Under the pieces are notes generated by a model, which was not told where the DNA came from, did not search any database, and was given only the letters and a program-made list of their open reading frames with translations. From Acetomicrobium flavidum (GTDB taxonomy: Bacteria > Synergistota > Synergistia > Synergistales > Acetomicrobiaceae), in the NCBI RefSeq assembly GCF_900129645.1, contig NZ_FSQZ01000001.1, positions 558,001-622,000 of the forward strand: 64,000 nt of DNA, read 5' to 3'. The position numbers and the translations under genes are program-made. This document shows positions 41,893 through 52,234 of this stretch, one piece after another; within the stretch, counting starts at the first letter, position 1, and the number at the start of each line of letters is the position of its first letter.

Positions 41893-42339
41893 CTAAATCA
41901 CCTCTGCCCTGCCGCCGGCCGATTCGATCTTGCTCTTTGCGCTTGCGCTGAACATGTGCGCCTTAACGGTGAGCGGGATTGTCATCTCGCCATTGCCCAG
42001 CACCTTGACGGGCGTAAAGGCATCCCCAATGAGGCCTGCTTCACGCATCTGCTCCGGTCCAACTGTGCTGCCGGGCTCAAACCTTCCCTCCAGGGCAGAT
42101 ACGTTTATGTATTGATACGCCTTGGCAAAGCGGGCATTATTAAATCCCCTCTTGGGTATCCTTCTGACAAGGGGCATCTGCCCTCCCTCAAAACTGGCAG
42201 GGATGCTGGCACCGGTCCTGGATTTTTGTCCTTTATGTCCACGTGTAGCAGTGCCTCCGTGACCACTTCCCTTGCCTCGACCTATTCTCTTGGGATCCTT
42301 TTTGGCGCCCATAGGGGCGCGCAAATCGTGTATGCGCAT
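41893..42339 (-). CDS. rplO: Ribosomal protein L15
   Basis: A 148-residue L15 with KDPKRIGRGKGSGHGGTATRGHKGQKSRTGASIPASFEGGQMPLVRRIPKRGF, the glycine-rich N-terminal extension that enters the large subunit. The C-terminal LTVKAHMFSASAKSKIESAGG is complete. Confidence 0.97.
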   Translation of the reverse strand: MRIHDLRAPMGAKKDPKRIGRGKGSGHGGTATRGHKGQKSRTGASIPASFEGGQMPLVRRIPKRGFNNARFAKAYQYINVSALEGRFEPGSTVGPEQMREAGLIGDAFTPVKVLGNGEMTIPLTVKAHMFSASAKSKIESAGGRAEVI

Positions 42340-42355
42340 TTTAATTCCCTCCCGA

Positions 42356-42538
42356 CTAGTCGACGATGTCCCATTCTACCAGATGTGCAACGGCACGTAT
42401 CATCCCTCGAATTTGAGGCGTATCGTCGTGTATCACGCTATGGTTCAACTTCTTGAGCCCCAAAGCTCTAATGCACCTACGCTGTCTTTCCGGATGGCTT
42501 ATGGTGCTTTTCTTCCATGTAATGCGAATCCTGGACAT
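42356..42538 (-). CDS. rpmD: Ribosomal protein L30
   Basis: A 60-residue L30: RIRITWKKSTISHPERQRRC, then GLKKLNHSVIHDDTPQIRGMIRAVAHLVEW. Complete, in the standard S5-L30-L15 order. Confidence 0.96.
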   Translation of the reverse strand: MSRIRITWKKSTISHPERQRRCIRALGLKKLNHSVIHDDTPQIRGMIRAVAHLVEWDIVD

Positions 42539-42553
42539 GATATCATCCCTCCG

Positions 42554-43051
42554 TTAAGCTTGTTCGCTTTTGCCCCGTAATTTCATGACCTCATCCGGAC
42601 TGCGCAGAGCTTTGACCGCCTCGAGAGTGGCATAGGCAACGTTGATGGGATTTGACGTCCTGCCTATGACCTTGGTCAAGACGTCTTTTACTCCGCCAAG
42701 CTCCATGATGGCTCGCACAACCGCTCCCGCTATAACTCCCGTTCCGGGAGCAGCCGGCCTAAGCAATACCTCTGCCGCCCCGAAACTCGCTATTACGGGA
42801 TGAGGAATGGTATTTCCGACCTTTTTGACCTCTACAAGGTTTTTTTTGGCCTTTTCGATGCCCTTGCGTACAGCTTCGGGTATTTCCCTTGCCTTGCCCA
42901 ATCCCACGCCTATATAGCGCTCGCCATCGCCTACCACTACGAGGACGCTGAACTTAAACCTTTTTCCGCCCTTTACCACCTTGCTGACCCTGTTTATAGC
43001 TATAACCCTCTCGGTTAACTCTACGCCCTTCGGTATCGTTATCCTGACCAT
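42554..43051 (-). CDS. rpsE: Ribosomal protein S5
   Basis: A 165-residue S5. [30 protein letters not shown] is the double-stranded-RNA-binding part, and [41 protein letters not shown] is conserved. Complete and in spc-operon order. Confidence 0.97.
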   Translation of the reverse strand: MVRITIPKGVELTERVIAINRVSKVVKGGKRFKFSVLVVVGDGERYIGVGLGKAREIPEAVRKGIEKAKKNLVEVKKVGNTIPHPVIASFGAAEVLLRPAAPGTGVIAGAVVRAIMELGGVKDVLTKVIGRTSNPINVAYATLEAVKALRSPDEVMKLRGKSEQA

Positions 43052-43066
43052 GCAAAGATTCCCCCC

Positions 43067-43435
43067 TTACAGCTTCAATCCGGCTTCGCGAGCAGCATCG
43101 GCAAGCGCCTTGACCTTACCGTGATAGGCGTGGCCGCCGCGATCGAAGACGACTTCCTTGATGCCCAGCTCAAGCGCTCTTTTAGCCACAAGCTCACCGA
43201 CCGCTTTGGCCGCTGCGACGGAGCCGGTGCTCAGCTGAAGGGGCTTGAGCTCTTTGTCCAAGGTGGATGCGGAAACCAGCGTATGTCCCCGCTCGTCATC
43301 GATGACCTGCGCGTATATATGCTTGAGGCTCCTGAAGACACAAAGCCGCGGCTTATCGGAAGTGCCGTATATCCTCTTTCTGATCCTTTCGTGTCGAAGA
43401 AGGCGCATCTCATTACGCGATTTATGTTTGATCAA
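43067..43435 (-). CDS. rplR: Ribosomal protein L18
   Basis: A 122-residue 5S-RNA-binding protein: [34 protein letters not shown], then [27 protein letters not shown]. Complete. Confidence 0.97.
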   Translation of the reverse strand: MIKHKSRNEMRLLRHERIRKRIYGTSDKPRLCVFRSLKHIYAQVIDDERGHTLVSASTLDKELKPLQLSTGSVAAAKAVGELVAKRALELGIKEVVFDRGGHAYHGKVKALADAAREAGLKL

Positions 43436-43450
43436 AGTTGTCCACCTCCA

Positions 43451-43990
43451 CTATTTAGCGCTAGCCTTGCCGGTCTTGCGCTTAACCACTTCGCCGACAT
43501 ATCTGATTCCCTTGCCCTTATAAGGCTCAGGCGCCCTAAAGGACCTTATTATGGCGGCCACTTGACCTACGGTCTGTTTGTCTATTCCCGAGACCTTGAT
43601 CTTCGTAGGTCCGTCAGTCGTAACGGTTATGCCCTTCGGCGGCACGTATTCGACAGGGTTAGAGTAGCCCAGGTTCAACACCAGCTTTTGCCCCTGCATC
43701 TGTGCCCTGTATCCGACTCCCACGATCTCGAGATCCTTCTCGAAACCAGCGGTCACGCCGGTCACGAGGTTGTTAAGCATTGCCCTGGTGAGCCCGTGAA
43801 AGGCTCTTGTCTTTTTGTCGTCCTCTCTTCGAGTTACCTTTATATGCTCGTCAGTCAGCTCTACGTCTATGTTCGGGAGCAATTCAAAGCTCAACTCCCC
43901 CTTGGGACCCTTTACCTTGACGGTCCTTCCGCTCAAGGTAACGCTTACCCCTTTGGGGATTGGTATTGGTTTCCGTCCAATCCTAGACAA
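43451..43990 (-). CDS. rplF: Ribosomal protein L6 (TTG start)
   Basis: A 179-residue L6. The family N terminus SRIGRKPIPIPKGVSVTLSGRTVKVKGPKGELS follows directly after a TTG at 43990, with GGGGGAGAGG upstream; the longest frame (to 44059) adds 23 residues that run within rpsH. The C-terminal PEPYKGKGIRYVGEVVKRKTGKA is standard. Confidence 0.95.
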   Translation of the reverse strand: MSRIGRKPIPIPKGVSVTLSGRTVKVKGPKGELSFELLPNIDVELTDEHIKVTRREDDKKTRAFHGLTRAMLNNLVTGVTAGFEKDLEIVGVGYRAQMQGQKLVLNLGYSNPVEYVPPKGITVTTDGPTKIKVSGIDKQTVGQVAAIIRSFRAPEPYKGKGIRYVGEVVKRKTGKASAK

Positions 43991-44003
43991 CTTCCTCTCC
44001 CCC

Positions 44004-44408
44004 TTACCACACGTAGCAAAGGACTTCTCCGCCGAGGCCCTTTTTCCTTGCCTCGACATCGGTCATCAGTCCGCTCGAAGTAGATATTATCGCGATTCCA
44101 AGACCGCCCATGACCTTGGGCAGATCTCTGCTGTTAACGTATATGCGCCTTCCTGGCTTGCTCACTCGACGCAAACCCTGAATTACGCGTTCCCTATTTG
44201 GCCCGTAGTTCAAATATATCCGCAATATCTGATAAGGTTTCCCGGGGTCGCTTATCACTTTAAAATTCTTGATGTAACCCTCGTCCTTCAACACTCGCGC
44301 TATGCGATGCTTCATGTTGCTCATGGGTATATCGACTATCTCGTGATAGGCCATGTTTGCATTGCGTATGCGCGTTAACATATCAGCAATCGGATCTGTA
44401 ACATACAT
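44004..44408 (-). CDS. rpsH: Ribosomal protein S8
   Basis: A 134-residue S8: [21 protein letters not shown] at the start and [31 protein letters not shown] at the end. S8 can repress the spc operon in other bacteria; no site for this was recognised. Confidence 0.97.
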   Translation of the reverse strand: MYVTDPIADMLTRIRNANMAYHEIVDIPMSNMKHRIARVLKDEGYIKNFKVISDPGKPYQILRIYLNYGPNRERVIQGLRRVSKPGRRIYVNSRDLPKVMGGLGIAIISTSSGLMTDVEARKKGLGGEVLCYVW

Positions 44409-44434
44409 CGCCGATCCTCCTTTGTTTCATAGGG

Positions 44435-44620
44435 CTACCAACTCGATTTGACGACTCCAGGTATTTTACCCTGTCGCGCCAAATCCCTAAAACAGCACCT
44501 ACACATGTTAAATTTCCGCATAAAAGCCCTGGGTCGTCCGCAAAGCGGACATCTATTGTACTTTCTCACTTTGAATTTAGGCTCCCTTTGGGCTTTTATC
44601 TCAAGAGCTTTCCTCGACAT
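44435..44620 (-). CDS. rpsN: Ribosomal protein S14 (zinc form)
   Basis: A 61-residue S14 of the short type. [38 protein letters not shown] gives the two CxxC zinc pairs that distinguish it from the about 100-residue zinc-free form. Confidence 0.97.
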   Translation of the reverse strand: MSRKALEIKAQREPKFKVRKYNRCPLCGRPRAFMRKFNMCRCCFRDLARQGKIPGVVKSSW

Positions 44621-44638
44621 CTGATCGCAACCTCCTCA

Positions 44639-45181
44639 TCACTGCCTAAAGGGCATGCCCAGCTCTTTAAGCAGACCATAAGCTTCCTCGTCCGTTTTGG
44701 CCGTCGTCGTGATGCTAACGTTCATGCCTCGGATACGGGCAACGCTGTCGTAGTCTATTTCGGGGAAGATCAACTGCTCCCTTAAGCCCAAGTTGTAATT
44801 CCCGCGTCCGTCAAGGCCTTTACGCGATATGCCCTGAAAGTCCTTTATCCTCGGCAGCGCAAGGGATATGAGCCTATCAAGGAACTCCCACATCTTCGGG
44901 CCCCTGAGCGTCACGCAACAGGCAACCGGCATGCCCTTTCTGACCTTAAACCCTGCGACCGATTTCCTTGCCCTCTTAAGCACGGGTCTTTGTCCCGTGA
45001 TCGTGGCAAGCTCGTTCATGGCCGCATCAAGATACTTTATGTCCTGTTTTGCTTCGCTAACACCTATATTCACGACGACCTTCTCGATCCTCGGCACCTG
45101 CATGACATTTTTATAATTGAACTCCTTAATCATGCGCGGAACAACTTCGTTTCTGTATTTTTCAAGCAATCGCGGAACCAT
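44639..45181 (-). CDS. rplE: Ribosomal protein L5
   Basis: A 180-residue 5S-RNA-binding protein. I chose ATG 45181 ([21 protein letters not shown]) with GAGGAGG 8-9 nt upstream; the longer frame to 45214 overlaps rplX. Conserved parts are [41 protein letters not shown] and [21 protein letters not shown]. Confidence 0.96.
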   Translation of the reverse strand: MVPRLLEKYRNEVVPRMIKEFNYKNVMQVPRIEKVVVNIGVSEAKQDIKYLDAAMNELATITGQRPVLKRARKSVAGFKVRKGMPVACCVTLRGPKMWEFLDRLISLALPRIKDFQGISRKGLDGRGNYNLGLREQLIFPEIDYDSVARIRGMNVSITTTAKTDEEAYGLLKELGMPFRQ

Positions 45182-45200
45182 TTGCCTGTTCCTCCTCAAC

Positions 45201-45527
45201 CTAAAGCTTGTCAACTATCTCGCCACATTTCTTGCAGAGGCGAACCTTACGCCCATCCTCCAAAAAGGCACGAGACACTCGCGTCGCCTTGCCACAGGCA
45301 GGGCAAACCAGCATCACCTTATCAGCATGAATGGGAGCTTCCTGTCGCATGATCCCGCCCTGGGGGTTCTTCTGTGAGGGGCGCGTATGTTTGGCTACGA
45401 CGTTCACGCCCTCGACCAATAGCATCCCCTCTGAAGGAATGCGACGCAAAACCTTCCCTTCCTTGCCTTTATCCTTACCGGAGATTACGCGGACGAGATC
45501 TCCCTTTTTAATTCGCATCTTAGTCAT
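45201..45527 (-). CDS. rplX: Ribosomal protein L24 (with zinc motif)
   Basis: A 108-residue L24. The KOW motif is [23 protein letters not shown]. The C terminus has [10 protein letters not shown] and LCKKCGE, a pair of CxxC knuckles seen in the C+ form of L24. GGGAGG lies about 9 nt before the ATG. Confidence 0.96.
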   Translation of the reverse strand: MTKMRIKKGDLVRVISGKDKGKEGKVLRRIPSEGMLLVEGVNVVAKHTRPSQKNPQGGIMRQEAPIHADKVMLVCPACGKATRVSRAFLEDGRKVRLCKKCGEIVDKL

Positions 45528-45542
45528 ACGTCATCCGCCTCC

Positions 45543-45911
45543 CTAGACGACCTCGGGGGCCAACGACACTATGCGCGTGTAGCCCCTGTCGCGCAATTCC
45601 CTGGCAACAGGGCCAAATATGCGCGTCCCTCGAGGGTTTCCCTGATTGTCAATTATCACAGCTGCATTATCGTCAAAGCGAACATAAGACCCGTCGCGTC
45701 GCCTCAGTTCCTTCCGCACGCGCACGATAACGGCACGAACGACGTCGCCCTTCTTTATATTGCTGTTGGGTATGGCCTCCTTGACGGATGCGACGATTAC
45801 GTCGCCAATCGTGCCATATCGCCTATAGCTTCCTCCCATTACCTGAATGCATCTGATCTTCTTCGCACCCGAATTATCGGCCACGTTCAACATCGTATGT
45901 AACTGTATCAT
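45543..45911 (-). CDS. rplN: Ribosomal protein L14
   Basis: A 122-residue L14: [56 protein letters not shown] and [30 protein letters not shown]. Complete. Confidence 0.98.
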   Translation of the reverse strand: MIQLHTMLNVADNSGAKKIRCIQVMGGSYRRYGTIGDVIVASVKEAIPNSNIKKGDVVRAVIVRVRKELRRRDGSYVRFDDNAAVIIDNQGNPRGTRIFGPVARELRDRGYTRIVSLAPEVV

Positions 45912-45916
45912 GGCCT

Positions 45917-46210
45917 CTATTCCTCCTCGATCGACTCAGTGTATTCCATAAGAGGAGCACGCTCCAAGATTTTAACGACCTTCCATCTCTTTCTCTTGGA
46001 AAGCGGTCTCGTCTCCTCTATCAGCACTTTATCGCCTATGGAACAAGCGTTTTCCTCGTCATGAGCCATGAACTTCTTGCTCTTCAAGACGGGCTTGTCG
46101 TAAAGGGCGTGCTTTGCCATCCGGTCCACCCTGACCACGACGGTCTTGTCCATCTTATTGCTGACGACAATACCCCTTCTTACCTTCCTTTGAGCTTTAC
46201 GCTCCTCCAT
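45917..46210 (-). CDS. rpsQ: Ribosomal protein S17
   Basis: A 97-residue S17: [27 protein letters not shown], then [27 protein letters not shown]. It has a slightly longer acidic C terminus than usual. Confidence 0.97.
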   Translation of the reverse strand: MEERKAQRKVRRGIVVSNKMDKTVVVRVDRMAKHALYDKPVLKSKKFMAHDEENACSIGDKVLIEETRPLSKRKRWKVVKILERAPLMEYTESIEEE

Positions 46211-46223
46211 CGAACTCCCTCCT

Positions 46224-46439
46224 TTAACTCAGCACCGAGGAGCGGTCTCGCCCGGTTTCTTTCTCGCGCATAATGGTAAGTATCCTGGCAATCGTCCGCT
46301 TCACTTCGGTGATCCTGGCAGTATTGGAGAGCTGACCAATGGCGTGTTGAAAGCGAAGATTGTACAGTTCTTTCTTGTATTCTTTATGCTTTTCCTTCAA
46401 TTCATCAATGGTCAGGTCGCGCAACTCTTTAGGTTTCAT
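46224..46439 (-). CDS. rpmC: Ribosomal protein L29
   Basis: A 71-residue helical L29: [56 protein letters not shown]. Its start codon touches the rplP stop. Confidence 0.96.
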   Translation of the reverse strand: MKPKELRDLTIDELKEKHKEYKKELYNLRFQHAIGQLSNTARITEVKRTIARILTIMREKETGRDRSSVLS

Positions 46440-46864
46440 TATGCTTCACCACCCAATTCTTCCCTTTCGATCACTCGGACCTTTATGGGCAATTTATGTG
46501 CTGCAGAACGGAAGGCTTCCTCCATGACTTCCCTCGGGACGCCCGCCACTTCAAACAGCACTCGCCCTCTCTTGACTGGAGCTACCCAAAACTCCGGGGC
46601 GCCCTTGCCCTTTCCCATCCTCGTCTCTAACGGCTTTTTCGTGTAGGCGACATCGGGAAAGATCCTTATCCAAAGCTTACCGCCCTTCTTCATCTTTCGG
46701 GTAATGGCTACACGAGCAGCCTCGATCTGTCGTGCGGTCAACCAGACGTTTTCAAGGGCCTGCAATCCGTAGTCTCCAAATGCCACCGTTGCGCCACCCT
46801 TAGTTCTTCCTCGCAAAGGCCTGCGAAAGGGTTTTCTATATTTCACTCTCTTTGGCATTAACAT
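46439..46864 (-). CDS. rplP: Ribosomal protein L16
   Basis: A 141-residue L16: [55 protein letters not shown]. The ATG at 46864 has GAGGAGG 8-9 nt upstream and so is preferred over the second ATG two codons later. Confidence 0.97.
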   Translation of the reverse strand: MLMPKRVKYRKPFRRPLRGRTKGGATVAFGDYGLQALENVWLTARQIEAARVAITRKMKKGGKLWIRIFPDVAYTKKPLETRMGKGKGAPEFWVAPVKRGRVLFEVAGVPREVMEEAFRSAAHKLPIKVRVIEREELGGEA

Positions 46865-46871
46865 GATCGAT

Positions 46872-47546
46872 TCACCTCCTCTCGCCCGTTACCTCGTCTT
46901 GAGGTTTCTGTGTGAGCGAGGGCAATACATCTCCGTTGTAAATCCACACCTTAACGCCGATTACGCCATACATGGTCTTGGCCTCGGCAAATCCATAATC
47001 TATGTCCGCCCTCAAAGTCGACAGCGGCAGCCTGCCCTCCAGGTACCACTCCCGCCTGGCTATCTCGGCACCTCCCAAACGACCGGAACACTGAGTCTTT
47101 ATGCCCAAAGCGCCGGCCTTCATGGCACGAAATATGCCCTGCTTCATGGCTCGCCTGAAGGAGACCCTTCGCTCCAACGCAGAGGCAATGCCCTCGGCGA
47201 CTATTTGGGCGTTTCTGTCGGGGTTTTTGATCTCCTGCACGTTTATCATGACCCTTGATCCGGTCATCTTTTGAAGCTCATCGCGAACCTCCTGAATTTC
47301 GCTTCCGCCCTTGCCTATTACGACACCGGGCCTGGCCGTCCAAATCGTAAAGCGGATCACGTTTCCTATCCTCTCTATCTCGACGGAAGAGATGCCGGCG
47401 TGACCCCATCTCTCCTTGATCCACTTGCGCAACTTTATGTCCTCGTGAAGCTGCCTTGCAAAGTTCTTTTTATCGGCATACCATCGCGACTCCCAGTCGC
47501 GGACAACACCCAGACGATAACCAACGGGATGAACTTTCTGTCCCAT
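46872..47546 (-). CDS. rpsC: Ribosomal protein S3
   Basis: A 224-residue S3: [28 protein letters not shown], the KH motif [20 protein letters not shown], and [38 protein letters not shown] lies 7 nt before the ATG. Confidence 0.98.
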   Translation of the reverse strand: MGQKVHPVGYRLGVVRDWESRWYADKKNFARQLHEDIKLRKWIKERWGHAGISSVEIERIGNVIRFTIWTARPGVVIGKGGSEIQEVRDELQKMTGSRVMINVQEIKNPDRNAQIVAEGIASALERRVSFRRAMKQGIFRAMKAGALGIKTQCSGRLGGAEIARREWYLEGRLPLSTLRADIDYGFAEAKTMYGVIGVKVWIYNGDVLPSLTQKPQDEVTGERR

Positions 47547-47548
47547 CT

Positions 47549-47890
47549 CTATACCTCCTTGCCTTCCGCAACAACTATGGTAATATGACAGGTTCGATGG
47601 TTGAAGGGGTGAGCCCTTCCCATTGATACTGGCTTAAACCTCTTTAAGGTAGGGCCTTCATCCGCGACCGCCTTGACCACGTACAGCTCGTCAACGCTCA
47701 AGCCAAAATTATGGTCAGCGTTGGCGATAGCGCTATTCAGCGTCTTTTCGATATAGCGCGCCGCCTTTTTGGGACAGTAGCGCAAGATCAAGAGTGCTTC
47801 GCCCGCCTTTTTGCCCCTTATTAAGGACAGTACCTGTCGCGCCTTAAAGGGTGAAATTCTAACCTGTTTAGACACAGCTCTTACTTCCAT
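47549..47890 (-). CDS. rplV: Ribosomal protein L22
   Basis: A 113-residue L22: [78 protein letters not shown]. The loop reaching the exit tunnel is intact. Confidence 0.97.
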   Translation of the reverse strand: MEVRAVSKQVRISPFKARQVLSLIRGKKAGEALLILRYCPKKAARYIEKTLNSAIANADHNFGLSVDELYVVKAVADEGPTLKRFKPVSMGRAHPFNHRTCHITIVVAEGKEV

Positions 47891-47902
47891 CCTCGTTCAC
47901 CC

Positions 47903-48184
47903 CTACCTTACCTTGGTGGCACGCTCTTGTCCTGCGTGTCCTCCAAATTTGCGCGTCGGAGCAAATTCGCCAAGTTTATGGCCCACCATGTTCTCGCTTA
48001 TGTAGATCGGTATATGAGTGCGTCCGTTGTGGACTGCAATCGTATGCCCGATCATGCCGGGAACGATCGTAGATCTCCTAGACCAAGTTTTGATCACGCG
48101 CTTCGTTCCTGTCGCGTTCATCTCCTCGATCCTCTTTAGCAACTTTGAGTCCACGTAGGGACCCTTTTTTACTGAACGGGGCAT
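47903..48184 (-). CDS. rpsS: Ribosomal protein S19
   Basis: A 93-residue S19: [82 protein letters not shown] precedes the ATG. Confidence 0.98.
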   Translation of the reverse strand: MPRSVKKGPYVDSKLLKRIEEMNATGTKRVIKTWSRRSTIVPGMIGHTIAVHNGRTHIPIYISENMVGHKLGEFAPTRKFGGHAGQERATKVR

Positions 48185-48200
48185 GAATTAACTACCTCCC

Positions 48201-49034
48201 TTATGAAGCGTTTCTGCGACGAACGATATACTTGCTCGATGCCTTCTTGGGCCTGCGGGTCTTATACCCCTTGGCCGGAACTCCCGTGGCAGAAACCGGA
48301 TGCTTGTTGGACTTGGTCCTGCCTTCGCCGCCACCGAGCGGATGGTCGACAGGGTTCATCGCTATAGGCCTGGTGCGAGGCTTTCTGCCAAGCCACCTCT
48401 TCCTACCGGCCTTTCCATGAACTTCATTTTCGTGTTCCACGTTGCCCACCTGGCCGACGGTAGCCATGCAATCCTGCAAGACGTACCTTATCTCACCGCT
48501 GGGCATCCTGAGCAGTACATATTTTCCCTCTTTGGCCATGATCTGAACTTGAGCGCCTGCAGAACGGGCCATGACGCCACCGCGACCGGGCTGGAGCTCG
48601 ACGTTGTGGACAAATGTGCCAACCGGTATATCTCGAAGCTTTAAGGCATTGCCCGGTTTTATGTCAGCACCCTCGCCGGCCATGACCGTATCGCCTACGT
48701 TCAATCCTACAGGGGCCAGAATATAGCGCTTCTCGCCGTCCAGATAATGTATGAGCGCTATCCTTGAGGACCTGTTAGGATCGTACTCTATGGCAGCTAC
48801 CTTGCCGGGAACGCCGAATTTATCCCGCTTGAAGTCTACGACCCGGTATAACCTCTTGTGTCCGCCCCCACGATGGTTTGCCGTAATCCTTCCGAAGTTA
48901 TTCCTCCCGGCCGAATTCTTCTTCAACGAGACTACTAAGCTTTTTTCGGCTTCGTCTCTCGTGATATCGGAAAAATCCGAAACGGCCATTTGACGTCTCC
49001 CGGGAGTAGTGGGTTTATATTTTTTGATTCCCAT
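48201..49034 (-). CDS. rplB: Ribosomal protein L2
   Basis: A 277-residue L2 near the peptidyl-transferase centre. Conserved parts include [35 protein letters not shown] and [16 protein letters not shown] with the functionally important His. Complete. Confidence 0.98.
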   Translation of the reverse strand: MGIKKYKPTTPGRRQMAVSDFSDITRDEAEKSLVVSLKKNSAGRNNFGRITANHRGGGHKRLYRVVDFKRDKFGVPGKVAAIEYDPNRSSRIALIHYLDGEKRYILAPVGLNVGDTVMAGEGADIKPGNALKLRDIPVGTFVHNVELQPGRGGVMARSAGAQVQIMAKEGKYVLLRMPSGEIRYVLQDCMATVGQVGNVEHENEVHGKAGRKRWLGRKPRTRPIAMNPVDHPLGGGEGRTKSNKHPVSATGVPAKGYKTRRPKKASSKYIVRRRNAS

Positions 49035-49047
49035 TGAACTTCCTCCT

Positions 49048-49344
49048 TTACGTCCTTACGCCCTCAAAAAACTCGATGCGCTCGCCGGGAGCCAATGTGA
49101 CGATAGCTTTTTTCCACCCTTTCGAGCGTCCTAAAAATCGACCAAGGCGCTTAGGTTTTGGCTTCATGTTTACGGTATGTACCTTGTCGACCTTGACCGA
49201 AAATATCTCTTCTATAGCCTTCTTGATCTCCACCTTATTGGCATCGGGATGCACCTCAAAGGTGTACTTGTTGTAGGCCATATGCCTGTTGCTCTTCTCC
49301 GTTATGATGGGCCGTAAAATGATATCGTAGGCAGTTAAATTCAT
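49048..49344 (-). CDS. rplW: Ribosomal protein L23
   Basis: A 98-residue L23 at the tunnel exit: [58 protein letters not shown]. It overlaps the rplD stop by 4 nt. Confidence 0.97.
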   Translation of the reverse strand: MNLTAYDIILRPIITEKSNRHMAYNKYTFEVHPDANKVEIKKAIEEIFSVKVDKVHTVNMKPKPKRLGRFLGRSKGWKKAIVTLAPGERIEFFEGVRT

Positions 49345-49967
49345 GCCGAGTACACCTCCTCCAGCCTTTGAGCCGCATCTTTTGTCAAGATCAGATGCTC
49401 ATGGTTTAGGATCTCATACACGTTGATGCCATCCACGTGCAAGACCTTCATGCCCGGTATATTCTGAGAAGCCATGTAGACGGATGGCATGGACTCGTGG
49501 ATCACCATCAACGGTTTATCCTGAGCATTGACATTTGCCAAAAAGGCACACATATCCTTCGTCTTGTAGGACAGCGATTCGATGCCCTCGACCAAGAGCA
49601 ATTTATTTTCCTTTAGCTTCAGGCTCAAGGCGCTTCTCATGGCCAGGCGTCTTACTTTTTTGTTGACCTTCTGATCGTAAGAGCGCGGCTTTGGACCATG
49701 CGCAACTCCTCCTTTGATCCACAGAGGAGAGCGTATACTTCCCTGCCTTGCCCGTCCGGTGTGCTTTTGCCTCCAGGGCTTCCTCCCGCCACCGCGGACT
49801 TCTCCTCTCGTCTTCGTGGAATGTGTCCCCTGTCTTTGTGCCGCCAGGTAAGCCACTACGACCTGATGCATGGCAGGCACATGTATCCTGGATGCAAAGA
49901 CCTCATCGGCAAGGGCAACTTCGCCCACCTTTTGTCCATCGATCCCAATTACGTCGACAGTAGGCAT
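49341..49967 (-). CDS. rplD: Ribosomal protein L4
   Basis: A 208-residue L4: [72 protein letters not shown]. It often autoregulates the S10 operon; no leader was identified. Confidence 0.97.
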   Translation of the reverse strand: MPTVDVIGIDGQKVGEVALADEVFASRIHVPAMHQVVVAYLAAQRQGTHSTKTRGEVRGGGRKPWRQKHTGRARQGSIRSPLWIKGGVAHGPKPRSYDQKVNKKVRRLAMRSALSLKLKENKLLLVEGIESLSYKTKDMCAFLANVNAQDKPLMVIHESMPSVYMASQNIPGMKVLHVDGINVYEILNHEHLILTKDAAQRLEEVYSA

Positions 49968-49969
49968 GA

Positions 49970-50599
49970 CTAGCCCTCCTTCTTGCGCACCACGACAAGG
50001 CCGTTGCGCGGCCCCGGAATGGCACCTTTGATCAATAAGAGATTGTTCTCTTTGTCTATGGCCACGATAGAAAGGTTTTTGACGGTTACCCTTTCATTTC
50101 CCATACGACCGGGCATCGTCTTGCCCTTGAAGACATGGCTGGGGAAGCTGTTTGCTCCCGATGACCCCGATCTCCTGTGAAACAGGGAAGCACCGTGGCT
50201 TGCAGGACCTCCGCCGAAACCGTGTCGCTTCATGACGCCCGCATAACCCTTACCCTTACTGGTACCGGTGACGTCAACGACCTCGCCTACTTCAAAGATG
50301 GAGACGTCAATGGTCTGCCCAACTTCAAAGCCTGCCACGTCGTCCACGCGAAATTCACGCAACCAACGCTTCGGCTCCACGCCGGCACTTTTAAATACTC
50401 CCTGCAAGGGCTTGTTCAACCTGCTTGGCTTAACCTTCCCGAAACCCAATACCAAGGCCGTATATTTTTCAATTTCCGGCCTTCTCAAGGCAACGACAGT
50501 ACAGGGACCTGCTTCTACTACGGTCACCGGTATCGCTATGCCCTGATCGTCATATATTTGGGTCATTCCCACTTTCAAGCCTAATATCCCTAAACTCAT
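49970..50599 (-). CDS. rplC: Ribosomal protein L3
   Basis: A 209-residue L3: GILGLKVGMTQIYDDQGIAIPVTVVEAGPC, GKGYAGVMKRHGFGGGPASHG and GRMGNERVTVKNLSIVAIDKENNLLLIKGAIPGPRNGLV. The Gln that PrmB methylates in some bacteria is not at the expected place in the GGPASHG loop. Confidence 0.97.
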   Translation of the reverse strand: MSLGILGLKVGMTQIYDDQGIAIPVTVVEAGPCTVVALRRPEIEKYTALVLGFGKVKPSRLNKPLQGVFKSAGVEPKRWLREFRVDDVAGFEVGQTIDVSIFEVGEVVDVTGTSKGKGYAGVMKRHGFGGGPASHGASLFHRRSGSSGANSFPSHVFKGKTMPGRMGNERVTVKNLSIVAIDKENNLLLIKGAIPGPRNGLVVVRKKEG

Positions 50600-50631
50600 C
50601 CAGACTTCTCTCCTTTCAGCTCAGAGCTCCC

Positions 50632-50937
50632 TTAGAGTTGTATCTGTATATCCACTCCTGAAGGGAGGTTCAGCTGCATCAGCGCTTCCATGGTCTTCTG
50701 CGTGGGATCTATTATATCTATCAGGCGCTTATGAGTGCGCACTTCAAACTGTTCCCTCGCATCCTTATCTTTATGTGGTGACTTTAGCACCGTGTACTTG
50801 TTGATCACCGTAGGCAAAGGTATAGGACCGGATACCTTTGCCCCTGTCCTTTTAGCCGTGTCCGCGATCTGTAACGCTGATGCGTCTAAAACCCTATGAT
50901 CAAAGGCCTTTAATTTAATCCTTATGTTTTGAGCCAT
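50632..50937 (-). CDS. rpsJ: Ribosomal protein S10
   Basis: A 101-residue S10: [75 protein letters not shown] chose ATG 50937 with GGAGG 7 nt upstream; GTG 50943 lies within the same box region. It follows tuf by 31 nt. Confidence 0.97.
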   Translation of the reverse strand: MAQNIRIKLKAFDHRVLDASALQIADTAKRTGAKVSGPIPLPTVINKYTVLKSPHKDKDAREQFEVRTHKRLIDIIDPTQKTMEALMQLNLPSGVDIQIQL

Positions 50938-50968
50938 CTTCACACCTCCCCTTTCATCTTTTAGGGGA

Positions 50969-52174
50969 TTACTTATCCAGTATATCGGTCACTACGCCGG
51001 CACCTACCGTACGACCGCCTTCCCTTATGGCAAACCTCAAGCCCTTCTCCAGGGCTACGGGGACTATCAGCTTTACCTCTATGTTGGCGTTGTCGCCGGG
51101 CATGACCATCTCGACTCCCTCGGGAAGGGTTATCTCGCCGGTGACGTCGGTGGTCCTGAAGTAGAACTGCGGCTTATATCCGTTGAAGAAGGGGGTGTGC
51201 CTTCCGCCTTCCTCCTTCTTCAAGACGTATATCTCCGCCTTGAAGTGCTTGTGAGGGGTTATGGTGCCGGGCTTTGCGACGACCTGTCCTCTTTCAACGT
51301 CCTCCTTGTCGACGCCCCTCAAAAGTATCCCTATGTTGTCTCCGGCTATGGCCTCGTCCAAGACCTTCCTGAACATCTCGAGCGAAGTGGCCACGGTCTT
51401 TATCTTGTCCTCCCTCATCCCCACGATCTCTACTTCCTCGCCGGGGGTTATCCTTCCGCGCTCAACCCTGCCGGTCACGACGGTGCCGCGGCCCGTTATG
51501 GAGAATACGTCCTCTATGGGCATCAGGAAGGGCTGATCCACCGGTCGCTCGGGAAGAGGTATGTAGCTGTCGCAGGCGTCCATGAGCTCCCATATCTTTC
51601 CGCACCAGGGGCAATCCCTCTTGCCGCAACCGCACTCGAGGGCCTTCAATGCAGAGCCCCTTATCACGGGCACTTCGTCTCCGGGAAATCCGTAGCTTGA
51701 AAGCAGCTCCCTTACCTCCATCTCGACCAGGTCGAGCAATTCCTCGTCGTCAACCATGTCCACCTTGTTCATGAAGACCACTATTACGGGGACGTTTACC
51801 TGCCTTGCCAGAAGGACGTGTTCCCTCGTCTGGGGCATGGGGCCGTCTGCGGCAGATACGACGAGTATGGCTCCATCCATCTGGGCTGCTCCGGTGATCA
51901 TGTTCTTTATGTAGTCGGCGTGTCCGGGGCAGTCGATGTGGGCGTAATGCCTGTGTTCGGTCTGATACTCCACGTGGGATATGCTAATGGTTATGCCTCT
52001 TTCCCTCTCCTCAGGGGCCTTGTCTATCTGGTCGAAGGGGGTGAAGTCGGCAAACCCTGCCGTGGACAGTACCCTCGTTATGGCTGCGGTCAAGGTGGTC
52101 TTGCCGTGGTCGATATGTCCTATGGTTCCTATGTTTAGATGCGGTTTTACCCTTTCAAACTTAGACTTTGCCAT
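50969..52174 (-). CDS. tuf: Elongation factor Tu (with four-Cys insertion)
   Basis: A 401-residue GTPase that brings aminoacyl-tRNA to the ribosome. G1 [10 protein letters not shown]3 DCPGHADY and G4 NKVD are intact, and the end [13 protein letters not shown] is normal. At the end of domain 1, residues 181-191 read [11 protein letters not shown] where many EF-Tu proteins have an acidic helix; Cys181, Cys183, Cys188 and Cys191 could bind zinc. I recall similar inserts in some Chloroflexi-like EF-Tu sequences. Its own promoter lies in the fus-tuf gap. Confidence 0.98.
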   Translation of the reverse strand: MAKSKFERVKPHLNIGTIGHIDHGKTTLTAAITRVLSTAGFADFTPFDQIDKAPEERERGITISISHVEYQTEHRHYAHIDCPGHADYIKNMITGAAQMDGAILVVSAADGPMPQTREHVLLARQVNVPVIVVFMNKVDMVDDEELLDLVEMEVRELLSSYGFPGDEVPVIRGSALKALECGCGKRDCPWCGKIWELMDACDSYIPLPERPVDQPFLMPIEDVFSITGRGTVVTGRVERGRITPGEEVEIVGMREDKIKTVATSLEMFRKVLDEAIAGDNIGILLRGVDKEDVERGQVVAKPGTITPHKHFKAEIYVLKKEEGGRHTPFFNGYKPQFYFRTTDVTGEITLPEGVEMVMPGDNANIEVKLIVPVALEKGLRFAIREGGRTVGAGVVTDILDK

Positions 52175-52195
52175 GCTTGTCAGCCTCCCTTAAAA

Positions 52196-52224
52196 ATTAA
52201 ATTAGCTCAAATTTCATTTCTCAA
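52196..52224 (-). promoter_or_regulatory. Sigma70-type promoter of tuf
   Basis: Minus strand: TTGAGA (52219-52224), 17 nt, TTTAAT (52196-52201), each with five of six consensus bases, in the 60-nt gap between fusA and tuf. It would boost EF-Tu and the S10 operon over read-through alone. Confidence 0.6.
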
Positions 52225-52234
52225 CGGCGAGCAC

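Noticed and set aside
47470-47477. GCCGATAA (sigma28-like -10) on the minus strand in rpsC
   Set aside because: It lies in coding sequence, and there is no TAAA-type -35 at the right distance.
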